From: Lichenicoccus sp965276875
Lineage (GTDB): Bacteria; Pseudomonadota; Alphaproteobacteria; Acetobacterales; Acetobacteraceae
Length of the DNA stretch: 64,000 nt
Assembly: GCF_965276875.1 (NCBI RefSeq)
Contig: NZ_OZ255701.1
Coordinates: forward strand, 2,852,001 to 2,916,000
Direction of reading: 5' to 3'
Position 1 is the stretch's first letter. Every line of letters begins with the position of its first letter. The translations under genes and the position numbers were made by a program. The notes below the pieces were generated by a model that was not told the origin of the DNA, searched no databases, and was given only the letters and a program-made list of their open reading frames with translations. Positions 16,057 through 24,197 of this stretch are shown piece by piece.

Positions 16057-18046
16057 TTGGGGCTGCCGCCGCTGGCAGTCTGGCGCGGCGGGGTGCTCCG
16101 ACGCGCACACGCCGGTCGCTCAGCGAGAGCGCGCCGCCGATCGCCATCACCAGCGCGCCGAGCCACATCCAGGGGGCGAGCGGGTTGTCGTGCAGGCGAA
16201 GCACGGCGCTGTCGACTCCGCGGGCACGGTGCTCGTCGCCGAGCACGGCGTAGAGGTCGGTGATCAGGTTGGTGTGGATCGCGACTTCGGTGGTGGACTG
16301 GTTCTGCAACGGGAAGTGCCGCTTCGAAGGGTGCAGCACGGTGACGACATGGCCGCCACGGGTGACGGTGATGGTGGCGACACGATCGGTATAGTTCCCA
16401 CCGTGACCGCTGCGGATGCCATCCAGGGTCCACTTGTACCCGGCCATGTCGACGCTCTGGCCCGGCTTGATTTCGACGATCCGGTGTTCCGCCTGCGACA
16501 TGCCGGCGAGGCCGATCACGCTCACGCCGACGCCGGCGTGGGCGATGGCAGCACCCAGGGCGGCGCGCGGCAGCATCCGCGCACGCCGCCAGCTCTGCGA
16601 GGGCGGCAGACGGAAAAGCTGAATTTTCTGGACGAGATCGGCGGCAGCACCCGCGATCACCCAAACTCCGAAGCCGAACGCCAGGAGCGGCAGCAAGCCG
16701 CTGAGCCTGAAGGCGGCGACCAGCCAGGCGACCACCGCGGCCAGCGCCACCCACCAGAGCTTGAGCAGCACCGGTCCCAGCTGCGCGCGCTTCCACGGCA
16801 GCATCGGCCCGATCGCCATAACCGCGAACAGGGGGATCGCCATCGGCACCGCGGTAGTGTCGAAGAACGGTTTGCCCACCGACAAGGTGGCGCCGAACAG
16901 CAGGCTGGCGAACGGCGGATACATCGTCCCGGTCAGCACCACCGCGCAGATCGAGCAGAGCAGGACGTTGTTGAGCACCAGCGCGCCCTCGCGCGAGAGG
17001 GGCGCGAAGATACCGCCCGCACTCAGCCCGCCGGCGGCGAGCAGTGGCGCGCGCCAGGCGAACAGCAGCAGCGAGGTGCCGATCACCAGCGCCAGCAGGC
17101 CGAGGATGAAAATCCCCCGCGTCGGATCGTTGGCGAAGGCGTGCACGGAATTGAGGATGCCGGAGCGCACCAGGAAGGTGCCGGACAGCGACAACGAGAA
17201 GGTGCCGATCGCCAGCAACACCGTCCACAGCTTGAGTGCCTCGCGCTTCTCGACGACGATGGCCGAATGCACCAGGGCGGTGCCGGTGAGCCAGGGCAGC
17301 AGCGAGGCGTTCTCGACCGGGTCCCAGAACCAGTAGCCGCCCCAGCCGAGCACGTAGTACGACCACCACGAGCCGAGCGCGATGCCGCAGGTCAGGAAGC
17401 ACCAGGCGATCAACGCCCAGGGGCGCACCCAGCGACCCCAGGCGGCGTCGACCCGACCCTCGATCAGGGCGGCGACGGCGAAGGCGAACGGCACCGCGAA
17501 CCCGACATAGCCGGCGTAGAGGATCGGCGGATGGAAGGCGAGGCCAGGGTCCTGCAACAGCGGGTTCATGCCGCTGCCGTCGAGGGGCGCCGGCCAGATC
17601 CGATCGAACGGGTTCGAGCTGGTCAGGCAGAACAGCTCGAAGCCGGTGGCGACACCGCCGAGCACGGCGATCACCCGGGCGCGCAGGGCGGTGGGCAGAT
17701 TGCGTCCGAATACCCCGACCGCGGCGCCGCACAGGCCCAGGATCAGGCACCACAGCAGGATCGAGCCCTCGTGGTTGCCCCAGATTCCGGTGATCTTGTA
17801 GAGCAGCGGTTTGGCGACGGCGCTGTTCTCGGCGATGTTGCGCACCGAAAAGTCGTTGGTGATCGCGGCGTTGGCGAGACAGGCGAAGGCGAGGGCCAGG
17901 GCGGCGAACTGGCCTATGGCGAGTGCTGGCGCCGTCGCCATCAGGCGGGCATCGCGCCGCCAGGCGCCGAACAGCGGCAGGATGAGCTGCGCGAGCGCCA
18001 TGCAGCAGGCGAGTGCGAGGGCAAAGTTGCCGAGTTCGGGGCTCAT
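16046..18046 (-). CDS. ccmF: Haem lyase subunit CcmF
   Basis: A 666-residue polytopic membrane protein, the core of the cytochrome c haem lyase. It contains WGNHEGSILLW, the tryptophan-rich periplasmic haem-handling signature WGGYWFWDPVENASLLPWL, and many hydrophobic segments. These match CcmF of system I in length and order. It starts four bases after the ccmE stop and overlaps ccmG. The gene order C-D-E-F-G-H-I is the standard one. Confidence 0.95.
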   Translation of the reverse strand: MSPELGNFALALACCMALAQLILPLFGAWRRDARLMATAPALAIGQFAALALAFACLANAAITNDFSVRNIAENSAVAKPLLYKITGIWGNHEGSILLWCLILGLCGAAVGVFGRNLPTALRARVIAVLGGVATGFELFCLTSSNPFDRIWPAPLDGSGMNPLLQDPGLAFHPPILYAGYVGFAVPFAFAVAALIEGRVDAAWGRWVRPWALIAWCFLTCGIALGSWWSYYVLGWGGYWFWDPVENASLLPWLTGTALVHSAIVVEKREALKLWTVLLAIGTFSLSLSGTFLVRSGILNSVHAFANDPTRGIFILGLLALVIGTSLLLFAWRAPLLAAGGLSAGGIFAPLSREGALVLNNVLLCSICAVVLTGTMYPPFASLLFGATLSVGKPFFDTTAVPMAIPLFAVMAIGPMLPWKRAQLGPVLLKLWWVALAAVVAWLVAAFRLSGLLPLLAFGFGVWVIAGAAADLVQKIQLFRLPPSQSWRRARMLPRAALGAAIAHAGVGVSVIGLAGMSQAEHRIVEIKPGQSVDMAGYKWTLDGIRSGHGGNYTDRVATITVTRGGHVVTVLHPSKRHFPLQNQSTTEVAIHTNLITDLYAVLGDEHRARGVDSAVLRLHDNPLAPWMWLGALVMAIGGALSLSDRRVRVGAPRRARLPAAAAPNVG

Positions 18047-18050
18047 CGGC

Positions 18051-18650
18051 TCAGGTTCCTCGGGTTGTCGGCTGGGGCGAGGCTGACTTGCGCGTGGTCG
18101 CTGCCTTGCTGACCGTCCCGATCTTGCTGGCGGTCCCCATCTTGCTTGCCGTCTCCATCTTGCTTGCCGTCATCGTGTCCCAGCTTGCGGCGTCGGGTGG
18201 CGGTCCGAATTTCGGGTTCCATTTGCCGGCCTTGCGCAGCGCTTCGGCGACGTCCTTGGGCATGTAGGTCTGATCATGCTTGGCCAGGACCTCGGAGGCG
18301 GTGAAGCGGCCGTTGCCCCCGAGCTCGCCCTCGGCGACTACGCTCTGCCCCTCGCGGAACAGGTCCGGCAGGATGCCGGCGTAGCGCACCGGGACCGCCG
18401 TCTGGCCGTCAGTGACCAGGAAGTTCGCTACCGGCTCGCCATTGTCGCGGGTTTCGTGCAGCGATCCCGCCACCACCATGCCGCCGAGCCGGACGGTGCG
18501 TCCGGGATGCGGCGGACCCGCCAGCAGTTGCGAGGGTGCGACGAAATACACGATGCTGGCGCTGAACGCGTCCAGCGCCAGGGCCGTGGCGGAGCCGACG
18601 CCGATCCCGCACGCCAGCAGCGTCCACAGCCGGCGCGATTTGCGCGTCAT
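18051..18650 (-). CDS. ccmE: Haem chaperone CcmE
   Basis: A 199-residue membrane-anchored periplasmic haem carrier. The haem-binding His125 and Tyr129 are in LAKHDQTYMP. The N-terminus has a signal anchor (LWTLLACGIGVGSATALALDAF). The C-terminal tail is unusual: after KWNPKFGPPP come four six-residue units (TASKME, TASKMG, TASKIG, TVSKAA), encoded by an 18-base tandem repeat, then a Lys/Arg/Pro-rich end. The tail is beyond the conserved domain, is variable in CcmE proteins and is unlikely to be essential. The ATG overlaps the ccmD stop. Confidence 0.95.
   Translation of the reverse strand: MTRKSRRLWTLLACGIGVGSATALALDAFSASIVYFVAPSQLLAGPPHPGRTVRLGGMVVAGSLHETRDNGEPVANFLVTDGQTAVPVRYAGILPDLFREGQSVVAEGELGGNGRFTASEVLAKHDQTYMPKDVAEALRKAGKWNPKFGPPPDAASWDTMTASKMETASKMGTASKIGTVSKAATTRKSASPQPTTRGT
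18103..18174. repeat. 18-bp tandem repeat in ccmE
   Basis: Four degenerate copies of an 18-base unit (plus-strand form ATCTTGCTTGCCGTCTCC), the two central copies differing at few positions. It is within the coding sequence and keeps frame, giving the TASKMG-like six-residue repeats of the CcmE tail. Slippage could change copy number without frameshift. Confidence 0.85.
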
Positions 18651-18805
18651 GAGGTCTGCCTGCGCGCACGGCGCCCGCTTGCGGCCTCGATCGCCTCCAG
18701 CCGGCGTCGCGCCCGCGACAGTCGCAGCGTCGCAGCGATCGACAGCCAGCCACCAAGCAAGAGCGCCAGGGCATAGGCGGCGACGATATAGGGCAGGTGC
18801 GTCAT
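18647..18805 (-). CDS. ccmD: Haem exporter small subunit CcmD
   Basis: A 52-residue protein, located between ccmC and ccmE. It has one membrane helix (YIVAAYALALLLGGWLSIAATL) followed by a basic cytoplasmic tail (RARRRLEAIE, GRRARRQ), the standard CcmD layout. CcmD helps release holo-CcmE from the CcmABC complex. The ATG overlaps the ccmC stop (ATGA) and its own stop overlaps the ccmE start. The identification rests on length, topology and position. Confidence 0.9.
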   Translation of the reverse strand: MTHLPYIVAAYALALLLGGWLSIAATLRLSRARRRLEAIEAASGRRARRQTS

Positions 18806-19620
18806 GGCCCGTCCGCCGGCGTGGCTTCGTGCGTGCGTGCCAGCAGCAGGGCGCGGGCGCGCTGCTCGAGCACCCCGGCGCGCAGACGCGCCATCACGAT
18901 CGCAGCAAACCCGAAGGAAAATCCGAGGGTGCAGACCAGCAGTGGCCACAGCATCGACATCGACATCGTCGGCGCGCCGGTGAGGGTGATGCTGTCGGGC
19001 TGGTGCAGCGTGTTCCACCATTGCACGCTGAACTTGATGATCGGCAGGTCGACGGCGCCCACCAGCGCCAGGATCGCCGCCGCGCGGTAGCCGCGGGCGG
19101 GCTCGTCGAACGCGCGGATCAGCGCGATATGGCCGAGATAGAGGAAGAACAGCACCAGCACCGAAGTCAGGCGCGCATCCCAAACCCACCAGGCGCCCCA
19201 CATCGGTTTGCCCCAGAGTGACCCCGAGGCGAGGCAGAGTGCGGTGACCGCGGCACCCACCGGGCCGATCTCCATTGCCGCGAGGTCGGCGAGCGGGTGC
19301 CGCCAGACCAAGGAGAGCACCGAGCACCCGGCGAGCGCGATATAGCCCCAGGATGCCAGCCAAGCCGACGGCACATGCACATACATGATGCGCACCGCGT
19401 CACCCTGCTGCCAGTCGGCGGGAGAGAAGAACAGGCCCCAGATCAAGCCCCAGGCGGTCAGGATGAGTGCCGCCGCGTTGAGCCAGGGTTGGATGCGCGC
19501 GGCCAGTCTGAGGAAGCGGCCCGGATTGGCGAACCGATGCAGAAACCCGCCCCGGTTCGTGCGCGGGGTCAAGGGCGGCTGCTTGGCGAGGGGTTCGGCG
19601 CGATTCTGGACGATATCCAA
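18802..19620 (-). CDS. ccmC: Haem exporter protein CcmC
   Basis: A 272-residue protein, first gene of the operon, that attaches haem to CcmE. It has six membrane helices and the conserved tryptophan-rich motif WGAWWVWDARLTS, as well as MYVHVPSAWL and the second His region (VQWWNTLHQPDS). The N-terminal 38 residues are longer than in most CcmC proteins, so a downstream start is possible. The exporter genes ccmA and ccmB are not in this window. A 113-base divergent spacer separates it from the YciI gene. Confidence 0.95.
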   Translation of the reverse strand: MDIVQNRAEPLAKQPPLTPRTNRGGFLHRFANPGRFLRLAARIQPWLNAAALILTAWGLIWGLFFSPADWQQGDAVRIMYVHVPSAWLASWGYIALAGCSVLSLVWRHPLADLAAMEIGPVGAAVTALCLASGSLWGKPMWGAWWVWDARLTSVLVLFFLYLGHIALIRAFDEPARGYRAAAILALVGAVDLPIIKFSVQWWNTLHQPDSITLTGAPTMSMSMLWPLLVCTLGFSFGFAAIVMARLRAGVLEQRARALLLARTHEATPADGP

Positions 19621-19733
19621 GGCTGCTTACCCTAGCGTAGGCTGACAGCTAACAAAGAGCATACCGGCTGTCTCGGCGCGAGAGGCGATCGTATCATGCC
19701 GCGCCAAGACGCCAAGGACGGAGAGGGCATTGC

Positions 19734-20027
19734 ATGCTGTTCACCATCGTCTGCACCGACAAACCAAGCCGACTCGATACCCGTCTGGCCGCCCGCGCAA
19801 GTCATCTTTCCTATCTCGAGCGCTATGTCGACAGACTGGTGCATGTCGGCCCGCTACTCGATGACGACGGCCGTGCCTGCGGCAGCCTGTTGATCATCGA
19901 CGTCGAGGACCGCGCCGCCGCGGAAGGCTTCGCCGCGAGCGATCCGTACGCCAAGGTCGATCTGTTTGAAAGTACCGTGATTCGCGGCTTTCGCACCGTA
20001 TTCCGCGATGGCGCGGTGGTGGAGTGA
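19734..20027 (+). CDS. YciI family protein
   Basis: A 97-residue dimeric alpha/beta-barrel type protein. The pattern MLFTIVCTDKP..R...R..HLSYLE, VHVGPLLDDDG and FAASDPYAK is that of YciI. The family has members with hydrolase or dehydrochlorinase-like activity but most are of unknown function. A GGAGAGG Shine-Dalgarno lies eight bases upstream of the ATG. Its stop overlaps the GTG start of the EVE gene (GTGA), a pairing that is common in alphaproteobacteria. Confidence 0.9.
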   Translation: MLFTIVCTDKPSRLDTRLAARASHLSYLERYVDRLVHVGPLLDDDGRACGSLLIIDVEDRAAAEGFAASDPYAKVDLFESTVIRGFRTVFRDGAVVE

Positions 20028-20458
20028 GGTCGTACTGGCTGGTGAAGTCGGAGCCGGATGCGTTTTCCTGGACGCAACAGGTTGCCCGCGATGTCGAGCC
20101 GTGGACCGGGGTTCGCAGCCATCAGGCACGCAACAACCTGGCCGCGATGCGTCTCGGGGACCGGGCCTTGTTTTATCATTCCAACATCGGCAAGGAGATC
20201 GTGGGTGTCGTGGAGGTCGCGCGAGCGGCCTATCCTGACCCGACTGCCGGATCCGATGCCAAGGCCGGCCACTGGGTCTGTGTCGACATGCAGGCAAAAG
20301 GGGCGTTCACCGTGCCGGTAACGCTGGCGTCGCTCAAGGCCGATTCCAGGTTTGCCGACCTCGCCTTGGTCCGGCTGTCAAGGTTGTCGGTCTCGCCGGT
20401 GAGTGAAACGCACTGGCGGCTGATTACCGAGATGGGAGGCTGGAAGGAACCCGCCTGA
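20024..20458 (+). CDS. EVE domain protein
   Basis: A 144-residue protein starting at a GTG overlapping the YciI stop. It begins SYWLVKSEPDAFSW and contains WTGVRSHQARNNL, DRALFYHSN and GVVEV, the standard EVE/PUA-like pattern. EVE domains bind modified bases in RNA or DNA. Its housekeeping role in proteobacteria is not settled; in some genomes it is fused to defence nucleases, but nothing like that is adjacent here. Confidence 0.95.
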   Translation: MRSYWLVKSEPDAFSWTQQVARDVEPWTGVRSHQARNNLAAMRLGDRALFYHSNIGKEIVGVVEVARAAYPDPTAGSDAKAGHWVCVDMQAKGAFTVPVTLASLKADSRFADLALVRLSRLSVSPVSETHWRLITEMGGWKEPA

Positions 20459-20463
20459 CGCTT

Positions 20464-20844
20464 TCAGGGCGCGCCGTCGATGCTTTGTTGCAGGATCACT
20501 TCCTTGCCGGTCATCGGCTGACCGGCAAAGGTGCTGTAGATCGCATTACCATTATAGGCGGGTGCCACGGGGGCGGCGATTCGCAGCGGCATGCCGAGGA
20601 TGCTCAAGGGGGTGTGTCGTCCCGCGCCGCTGGAACTGGTCTGTTGCGCGGTCACGCCTGGCAAGCCGGTCCTGGCCGATGTGGGTGCCGCGTTCCGGTC
20701 GGCGGGAGCGCCCGCCGCGACGGAGTCCGAAGAACGCGCACGCAGCGCCTGAGCGGAAGCCGGCCGCGCCGCGAAGTCCTGAACTGCAAACAAGAGTAAC
20801 GCGGCGCAGCCTGTCGCGATCGCGCGGATCGAATGGGAGGACAT
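20464..20844 (-). CDS. Hypothetical exported protein
   Basis: A 126-residue product from the ATG at 20844, which has GGAG nine bases upstream. The N-terminus looks like a signal peptide (AIATGCAALLLFAVQDFAARPASA). The remainder is low-complexity, rich in Ala, Ser, Pro and Gly, and ends with a short more ordered piece (AYNGNAIYSTFAGQPMTGKEVILQQS). I do not recognise a family. It faces the EVE gene, with five bases between the stops. The signal peptide and ribosome site support a real gene. Confidence 0.55.
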   Translation of the reverse strand: MSSHSIRAIATGCAALLLFAVQDFAARPASAQALRARSSDSVAAGAPADRNAAPTSARTGLPGVTAQQTSSSGAGRHTPLSILGMPLRIAAPVAPAYNGNAIYSTFAGQPMTGKEVILQQSIDGAP

Positions 20845-21057
20845 CGGCTTTGGCTCCAAAAGCATGGTTTACAAGTAGGAACGGCCGATGGTCTGACAAC
20901 GCAAGCGCACCCGTGCGGATGAATTTTTCGCAATCAAACCAACGCGACCAGCGGAGGCACCTGTGTCTAAATTGATACCTCAAGATTTTGTGAAAAGGGG
21001 TGTCCCCCGAGACAAGCTAGGTTGCTGCACCCGGAACGAGATGATCGGCGGTTTTTG

Positions 21058-21588
21058 ATGCACGCTCCGAGCCATGCCCCTGTGCTTTTGCCCGGACATG
21101 CGCCGTCACATGCCCCATCGCACACGGCTGAGGCAATTAACGAGCGCGCGGCCCTCGGGCTGTCCAAGATGGGCGCGAGCCTCGCTCCCGGACCCTCTGA
21201 CGCCGGGCTGCTCGCGGCCGAGGCGCCGCGCGACGATAGTCCCGCGGTTACGATCGGCAGTCGAATCCGGACCCTGCGCCGAGCACGCGGCCTGACACAG
21301 GACACGCTCGCGGTTTCAACCGGCGTCTCGCGTAGCGCGGTGGCGCAGTGGGAGACCGGTCGGGCCGGGCAGATGGGCGGCAAGCTGCGGCGGATCGCTG
21401 AGGCGCTCGGGGTGTCGGTCAGCATGCTCAAGGAGGGCTGGGAAGGCTTGGCCACTGACAGCGTGCTCTCCGCCGAGGAAATGTCGCTGCTACGGCTGTT
21501 CCGGCGCTGCCCGGCGGAGGATCGTATCGTCTTGATGCACGTGGCCCAGAAATTGGCGGCGACTCCGGCCATGGAGACTGTTCCTTAG
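21058..21588 (+). CDS. XRE-type helix-turn-helix transcriptional regulator
   Basis: A 176-residue protein. Residues about 65-125 are a classic HTH (IGSRIRTLRRARGLTQDTLAVSTGVSRSAVAQWETGR...LRRIAEALGVSVSMLKEG). The first 65 residues contain a His/Ala/Pro/Ser-rich repeat (HAPSHAPVLLPGHAPSHAPSH), possibly metal-binding or just disordered. The C-terminal helical part (LLRLFRRCPAEDRIVLMHVAQKL) resembles segments of phage-repressor-like regulators that follow the HTH. No target is obvious; the nearest downstream gene is ecsC-like. Confidence 0.85.
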   Translation: MHAPSHAPVLLPGHAPSHAPSHTAEAINERAALGLSKMGASLAPGPSDAGLLAAEAPRDDSPAVTIGSRIRTLRRARGLTQDTLAVSTGVSRSAVAQWETGRAGQMGGKLRRIAEALGVSVSMLKEGWEGLATDSVLSAEEMSLLRLFRRCPAEDRIVLMHVAQKLAATPAMETVP

Positions 21589-21691
21589 CTCTTCCTGTCC
21601 CGCAATGTTCGAACCGGCCCGTCCTGCAGCCTGTCCGTATGCAGCCGGCGTGCTCCTGGTGCGTTAGCGCTTCGGCCAACAGGAGATTGCG

Positions 21692-22549
21692 ATGAGCGCC
21701 GCCAGAGGAAGTGAACTGACCCCGCTCTCACCCGACGTCCAGCCGCTGAGCGCTGCGTCGCTGAGCGTCCTGGAGCGGGCTTTGGGAGAGGTGGAAACCG
21801 GCCGCGGCATGCTGGTCAGGCTCGCCGACCTGATGGGTGGAGCAGTCGGCCAGGTTACGCGGCTTGGCATGCGCGGGCTCGGGCTCGCGCCAACCCTGCA
21901 GATCAAGTTGCAGGGGATCGGCGAGGCGGCAGTCGTGCGTGCCTTCGACGTCGCGGTGCTCGGGCTGCGCACACCGGCGCCCACGGCCTTTTCGGATACG
22001 TATTCGCCCGCGCTGCGACCTTGGCGCGACCGTGCGATGCAGGCCGCGGTCGCCGCGTCCGGGGCGTTCGGCGGCTTTGCCGGGGTTTCCGGCCTGGTTC
22101 CCGATATCGGTTTTACGACGTTGGCGATCATGCGTGAGATTGCCCGCATCGCCCGCGAAGAGGGTGAGGACCTGTCCAGCCCGGAGGGCAAGCGCGCCTG
22201 CCTTGAGGTGTTCGCGCTACGCACCTTCAACGCCGGCGAGGAGCAGAGCGAACTCGGATTTTACTCCGCGCGTGCCGTGTTGCGCGGCCGCCCCGTGGTC
22301 ATGTTGCTGTCCGAGGTCTCATCGCACTATGGCCTTTCGCTGTCGCGCAAGGTCTCCATGCAGATGATGCCGGTGGCGGGCGCGCTGTGTGGCGCCTCGC
22401 TGAATGCGGCGTTTTTTGCGCATTATCGTGCTCTGGCCCGAGCGCATTTCACGATCAGGCGGCTGGAGCGCAATCACGGTAACCGGTTCGTGCAAGAGGC
22501 GGTCGAGACCATCCGCGCCAACCTCGGCCAGAAGCAGGCGGCGGCCTGA
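21692..22549 (+). CDS. EcsC family protein
   Basis: A 285-residue protein with the EcsC pattern: Gly/Ala-rich amphipathic segments (AAVAASGAFGGFAGVSGLVPDIGFTTLAIMREI), EEGEDLSSPEGKRACLEVFAL, and a C-terminal KVSMQMMPVAGALCGASLNAAFFAHYRALARAHFTIRRLER. EcsC is encoded with an ABC transporter in Bacillus, but here it stands alone as in many proteobacteria, and its function is not known. The start is an ATG preceded by AGGAGA about six bases upstream. Confidence 0.9.
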   Translation: MSAARGSELTPLSPDVQPLSAASLSVLERALGEVETGRGMLVRLADLMGGAVGQVTRLGMRGLGLAPTLQIKLQGIGEAAVVRAFDVAVLGLRTPAPTAFSDTYSPALRPWRDRAMQAAVAASGAFGGFAGVSGLVPDIGFTTLAIMREIARIAREEGEDLSSPEGKRACLEVFALRTFNAGEEQSELGFYSARAVLRGRPVVMLLSEVSSHYGLSLSRKVSMQMMPVAGALCGASLNAAFFAHYRALARAHFTIRRLERNHGNRFVQEAVETIRANLGQKQAAA

Positions 22550-22561
22550 TCAGCCCCCTCT

Positions 22562-22747
22562 TCAGCGTGGCTTGCGCCGCCTGAGCAAGCCCAGGACCGC
22601 CGTGATGACGGCCAGCAGCCCGTAGATCAGCATCATGTCGATGCCGATCCCGGGGGCAGCATACGGCAAAAGCCAGGCTGCGAGGGCCGAGATGGCGGCG
22701 AAGACGACAAAGACCACGATCATCGTCAGCGCCGTCCCGCCTGCCAT
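22562..22747 (-). CDS. Small two-helix membrane protein
   Basis: A 61-residue hydrophobic protein with two predicted helices (ALTMIVVFVVFAAISALAAWLL and IDMMLIYGLLAVITAVLGLL) and a basic C-terminus (RRRKPR). Its start overlaps the end of the flavin reductase gene by 22 bases, so it is probably the second gene of that transcript. I recognise no family. Confidence 0.6.
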   Translation of the reverse strand: MAGGTALTMIVVFVVFAAISALAAWLLPYAAPGIGIDMMLIYGLLAVITAVLGLLRRRKPR

Positions 22748-23364
22748 TCCTCGATGGTGATGCGGTCCAGTTTGAAGAGGTCGCTGGTGCGGGCATACCA
22801 GCCGGCGCCATGCATGCGGCCGATCAGGCCGAGACCTTCGGTTGCGATGTGCAGCCGCTCGGCATCCTGCACGGCGTCGTCGCGGACGTGCATCATCAGC
22901 ACCCGGCCGAGGATCAGCGCGCTACTGCCCAGCGCGATCTCCTGGTGCAACACGCATTCGAAAGCGACCGGGCTTGCGGCAATACGCGGCGGCGCCACGT
23001 GGGTCGAGGCGAGTGTCTCAATGCCGCCAAGTGCGAGCTCGCTTTCGCCGGTCGCGAATGGGGTTGCGGTGCGGTTCATCGCCCCAGCATTGGCTTCGTC
23101 GACAAGCTGGACCACGAAGCCGCCGGTGGCGCGGATGTTGCCCCAGGTGTCCTTGGGAGAGTTTTCGCTGTCGGGCCGGCTGCCGATGCCGACGCCGATG
23201 ATCGGCGGATCGGCACAGAACATATTGAAGAAGCTGAAGGGTGCGGCGTTGAGCCGGCCTTGCGCATCCTGGCTGGTGATCCAGGCGATCGGGCGCGGGG
23301 TGATGGTCGAGGCCATCAGCTTGTAGATTTGTCGGGCTTGCAGGGTCGCGAAATCGAACTGCAT
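22726..23364 (-). CDS. Flavin reductase family protein
   Basis: A 212-residue protein of the FMN-binding split-barrel type. The segments SMITPRPIAWI-like TITPRPIAWITSQDAQGRLNAAPFSFF, GSRPDSENSPKDTWGNI and FVVQLVD are typical of flavin reductase-like proteins that bind FMN and use NAD(P)H, or that serve as the reductase of two-component monooxygenases. No oxygenase is adjacent. The start is the ATG at 23364; no other candidate is better. Confidence 0.85.
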   Translation of the reverse strand: MQFDFATLQARQIYKLMASTITPRPIAWITSQDAQGRLNAAPFSFFNMFCADPPIIGVGIGSRPDSENSPKDTWGNIRATGGFVVQLVDEANAGAMNRTATPFATGESELALGGIETLASTHVAPPRIAASPVAFECVLHQEIALGSSALILGRVLMMHVRDDAVQDAERLHIATEGLGLIGRMHGAGWYARTSDLFKLDRITIEEWQAGRR

Positions 23365-23468
23365 GGGCGGTCGTCCGGAAATTTGGCCTAAGCGGGCGTT
23401 CGCGGCTCAGTGTTCAGCTAAGGCGCCGACGATTGCGTCTCGAAGACGGCGCACGCAACCTGTGCACC

Positions 23469-24125
23469 ATGTTCAGACGCCGTGTCGAGGTCAGCACCGC
23501 GACGATGCTCGAGCGCTACCGCGCCGGGCTGTTTCCCATGGCCGAAACGAGGGAGTCACGCGACCTGTTCTGGCTCGACCCGGAGAAGCGCGGGATCCTG
23601 CCGCTCGAGAACTTCCATCTGCCGCGGCGGTTGCGCCGCACCGCTTTGTCCGGGGAGTACGCGATCGTCGTCGACACCCAGTTCGAGGCGGTGATCGACG
23701 GCTGCGCCGCCCCCGCCCCCGGCCGTGAGGAGAGCTGGATCAACCGCGAAATCCGCGCTTTGTTCCTGGCGTTGCATCGACAGGGCCACGCCCATAGCGT
23801 CGAATGCCTGCATGACGGCGCGCTGTGCGGCGGCCTCTATGGCTTGTCGATCGGCGGCGCGTTCTTCGGCGAAAGCATGTTCAGCCGCCGTCGCGACGCT
23901 TCCAAGGTTGCACTCGCGCATCTCGTCGCCCGGCTCCGGCTGGGCGGCTACAGGCTGCTCGACGCCCAGTTCATCACCACGCACCTCGCACAATTCGGCG
24001 CAATCGAAGTCGGCCGCCGGCACTATCTCACTCTGCTCGAGACGGCGACCGCGGAGCACGGGGCGTGGGCGCAGGACGCGGCCGCGGTGCGCGAGGCGGT
24101 GCGCGACATGCGGGAGCCGGCCTGA
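23469..24125 (+). CDS. aat: Leucyl/phenylalanyl-tRNA-protein transferase
   Basis: A 218-residue enzyme that adds Leu or Phe to N-terminal Arg or Lys, marking proteins for ClpS/ClpAP degradation (N-end rule). Motifs RYRAGLFPMAE, FWLDPEKRGILPLENFH, the CGGLYGLSIGGAFFGESMFS core and LLDAQFITTHLAQFGAIEV are diagnostic. I chose the ATG at 23469 because it gives the usual short N-terminus; a TTG at 23433 would add 12 residues. Confidence 0.95.
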   Translation: MFRRRVEVSTATMLERYRAGLFPMAETRESRDLFWLDPEKRGILPLENFHLPRRLRRTALSGEYAIVVDTQFEAVIDGCAAPAPGREESWINREIRALFLALHRQGHAHSVECLHDGALCGGLYGLSIGGAFFGESMFSRRRDASKVALAHLVARLRLGGYRLLDAQFITTHLAQFGAIEVGRRHYLTLLETATAEHGAWAQDAAAVREAVRDMREPA

Positions 24126-24197
24126 CGACAAGCAGACGGTTGACAGGGCGGCAGCGTCGGCAGCACTTCCGCAGACCCACCCAGCGAGGCCCGCCGC

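Noticed and set aside
15968..18112. 714-codon plus-strand frame opposite ccmF/ccmG
   Set aside because: Composition (Gln, Glu, Arg, Gly-rich) is typical of antisense frames in GC-rich DNA and it lies wholly opposite conserved ccm genes.
20024..20458. EVE domain as part of a defence system
   Set aside because: No nuclease, helicase or methyltransferase is adjacent, and the YciI-EVE pair is ordinary in alphaproteobacteria.
24140..24168. TTGACA at 24140 as promoter of the exported DUF4412-like gene
   Set aside because: No acceptable -10 hexamer lies 16-18 bases downstream.
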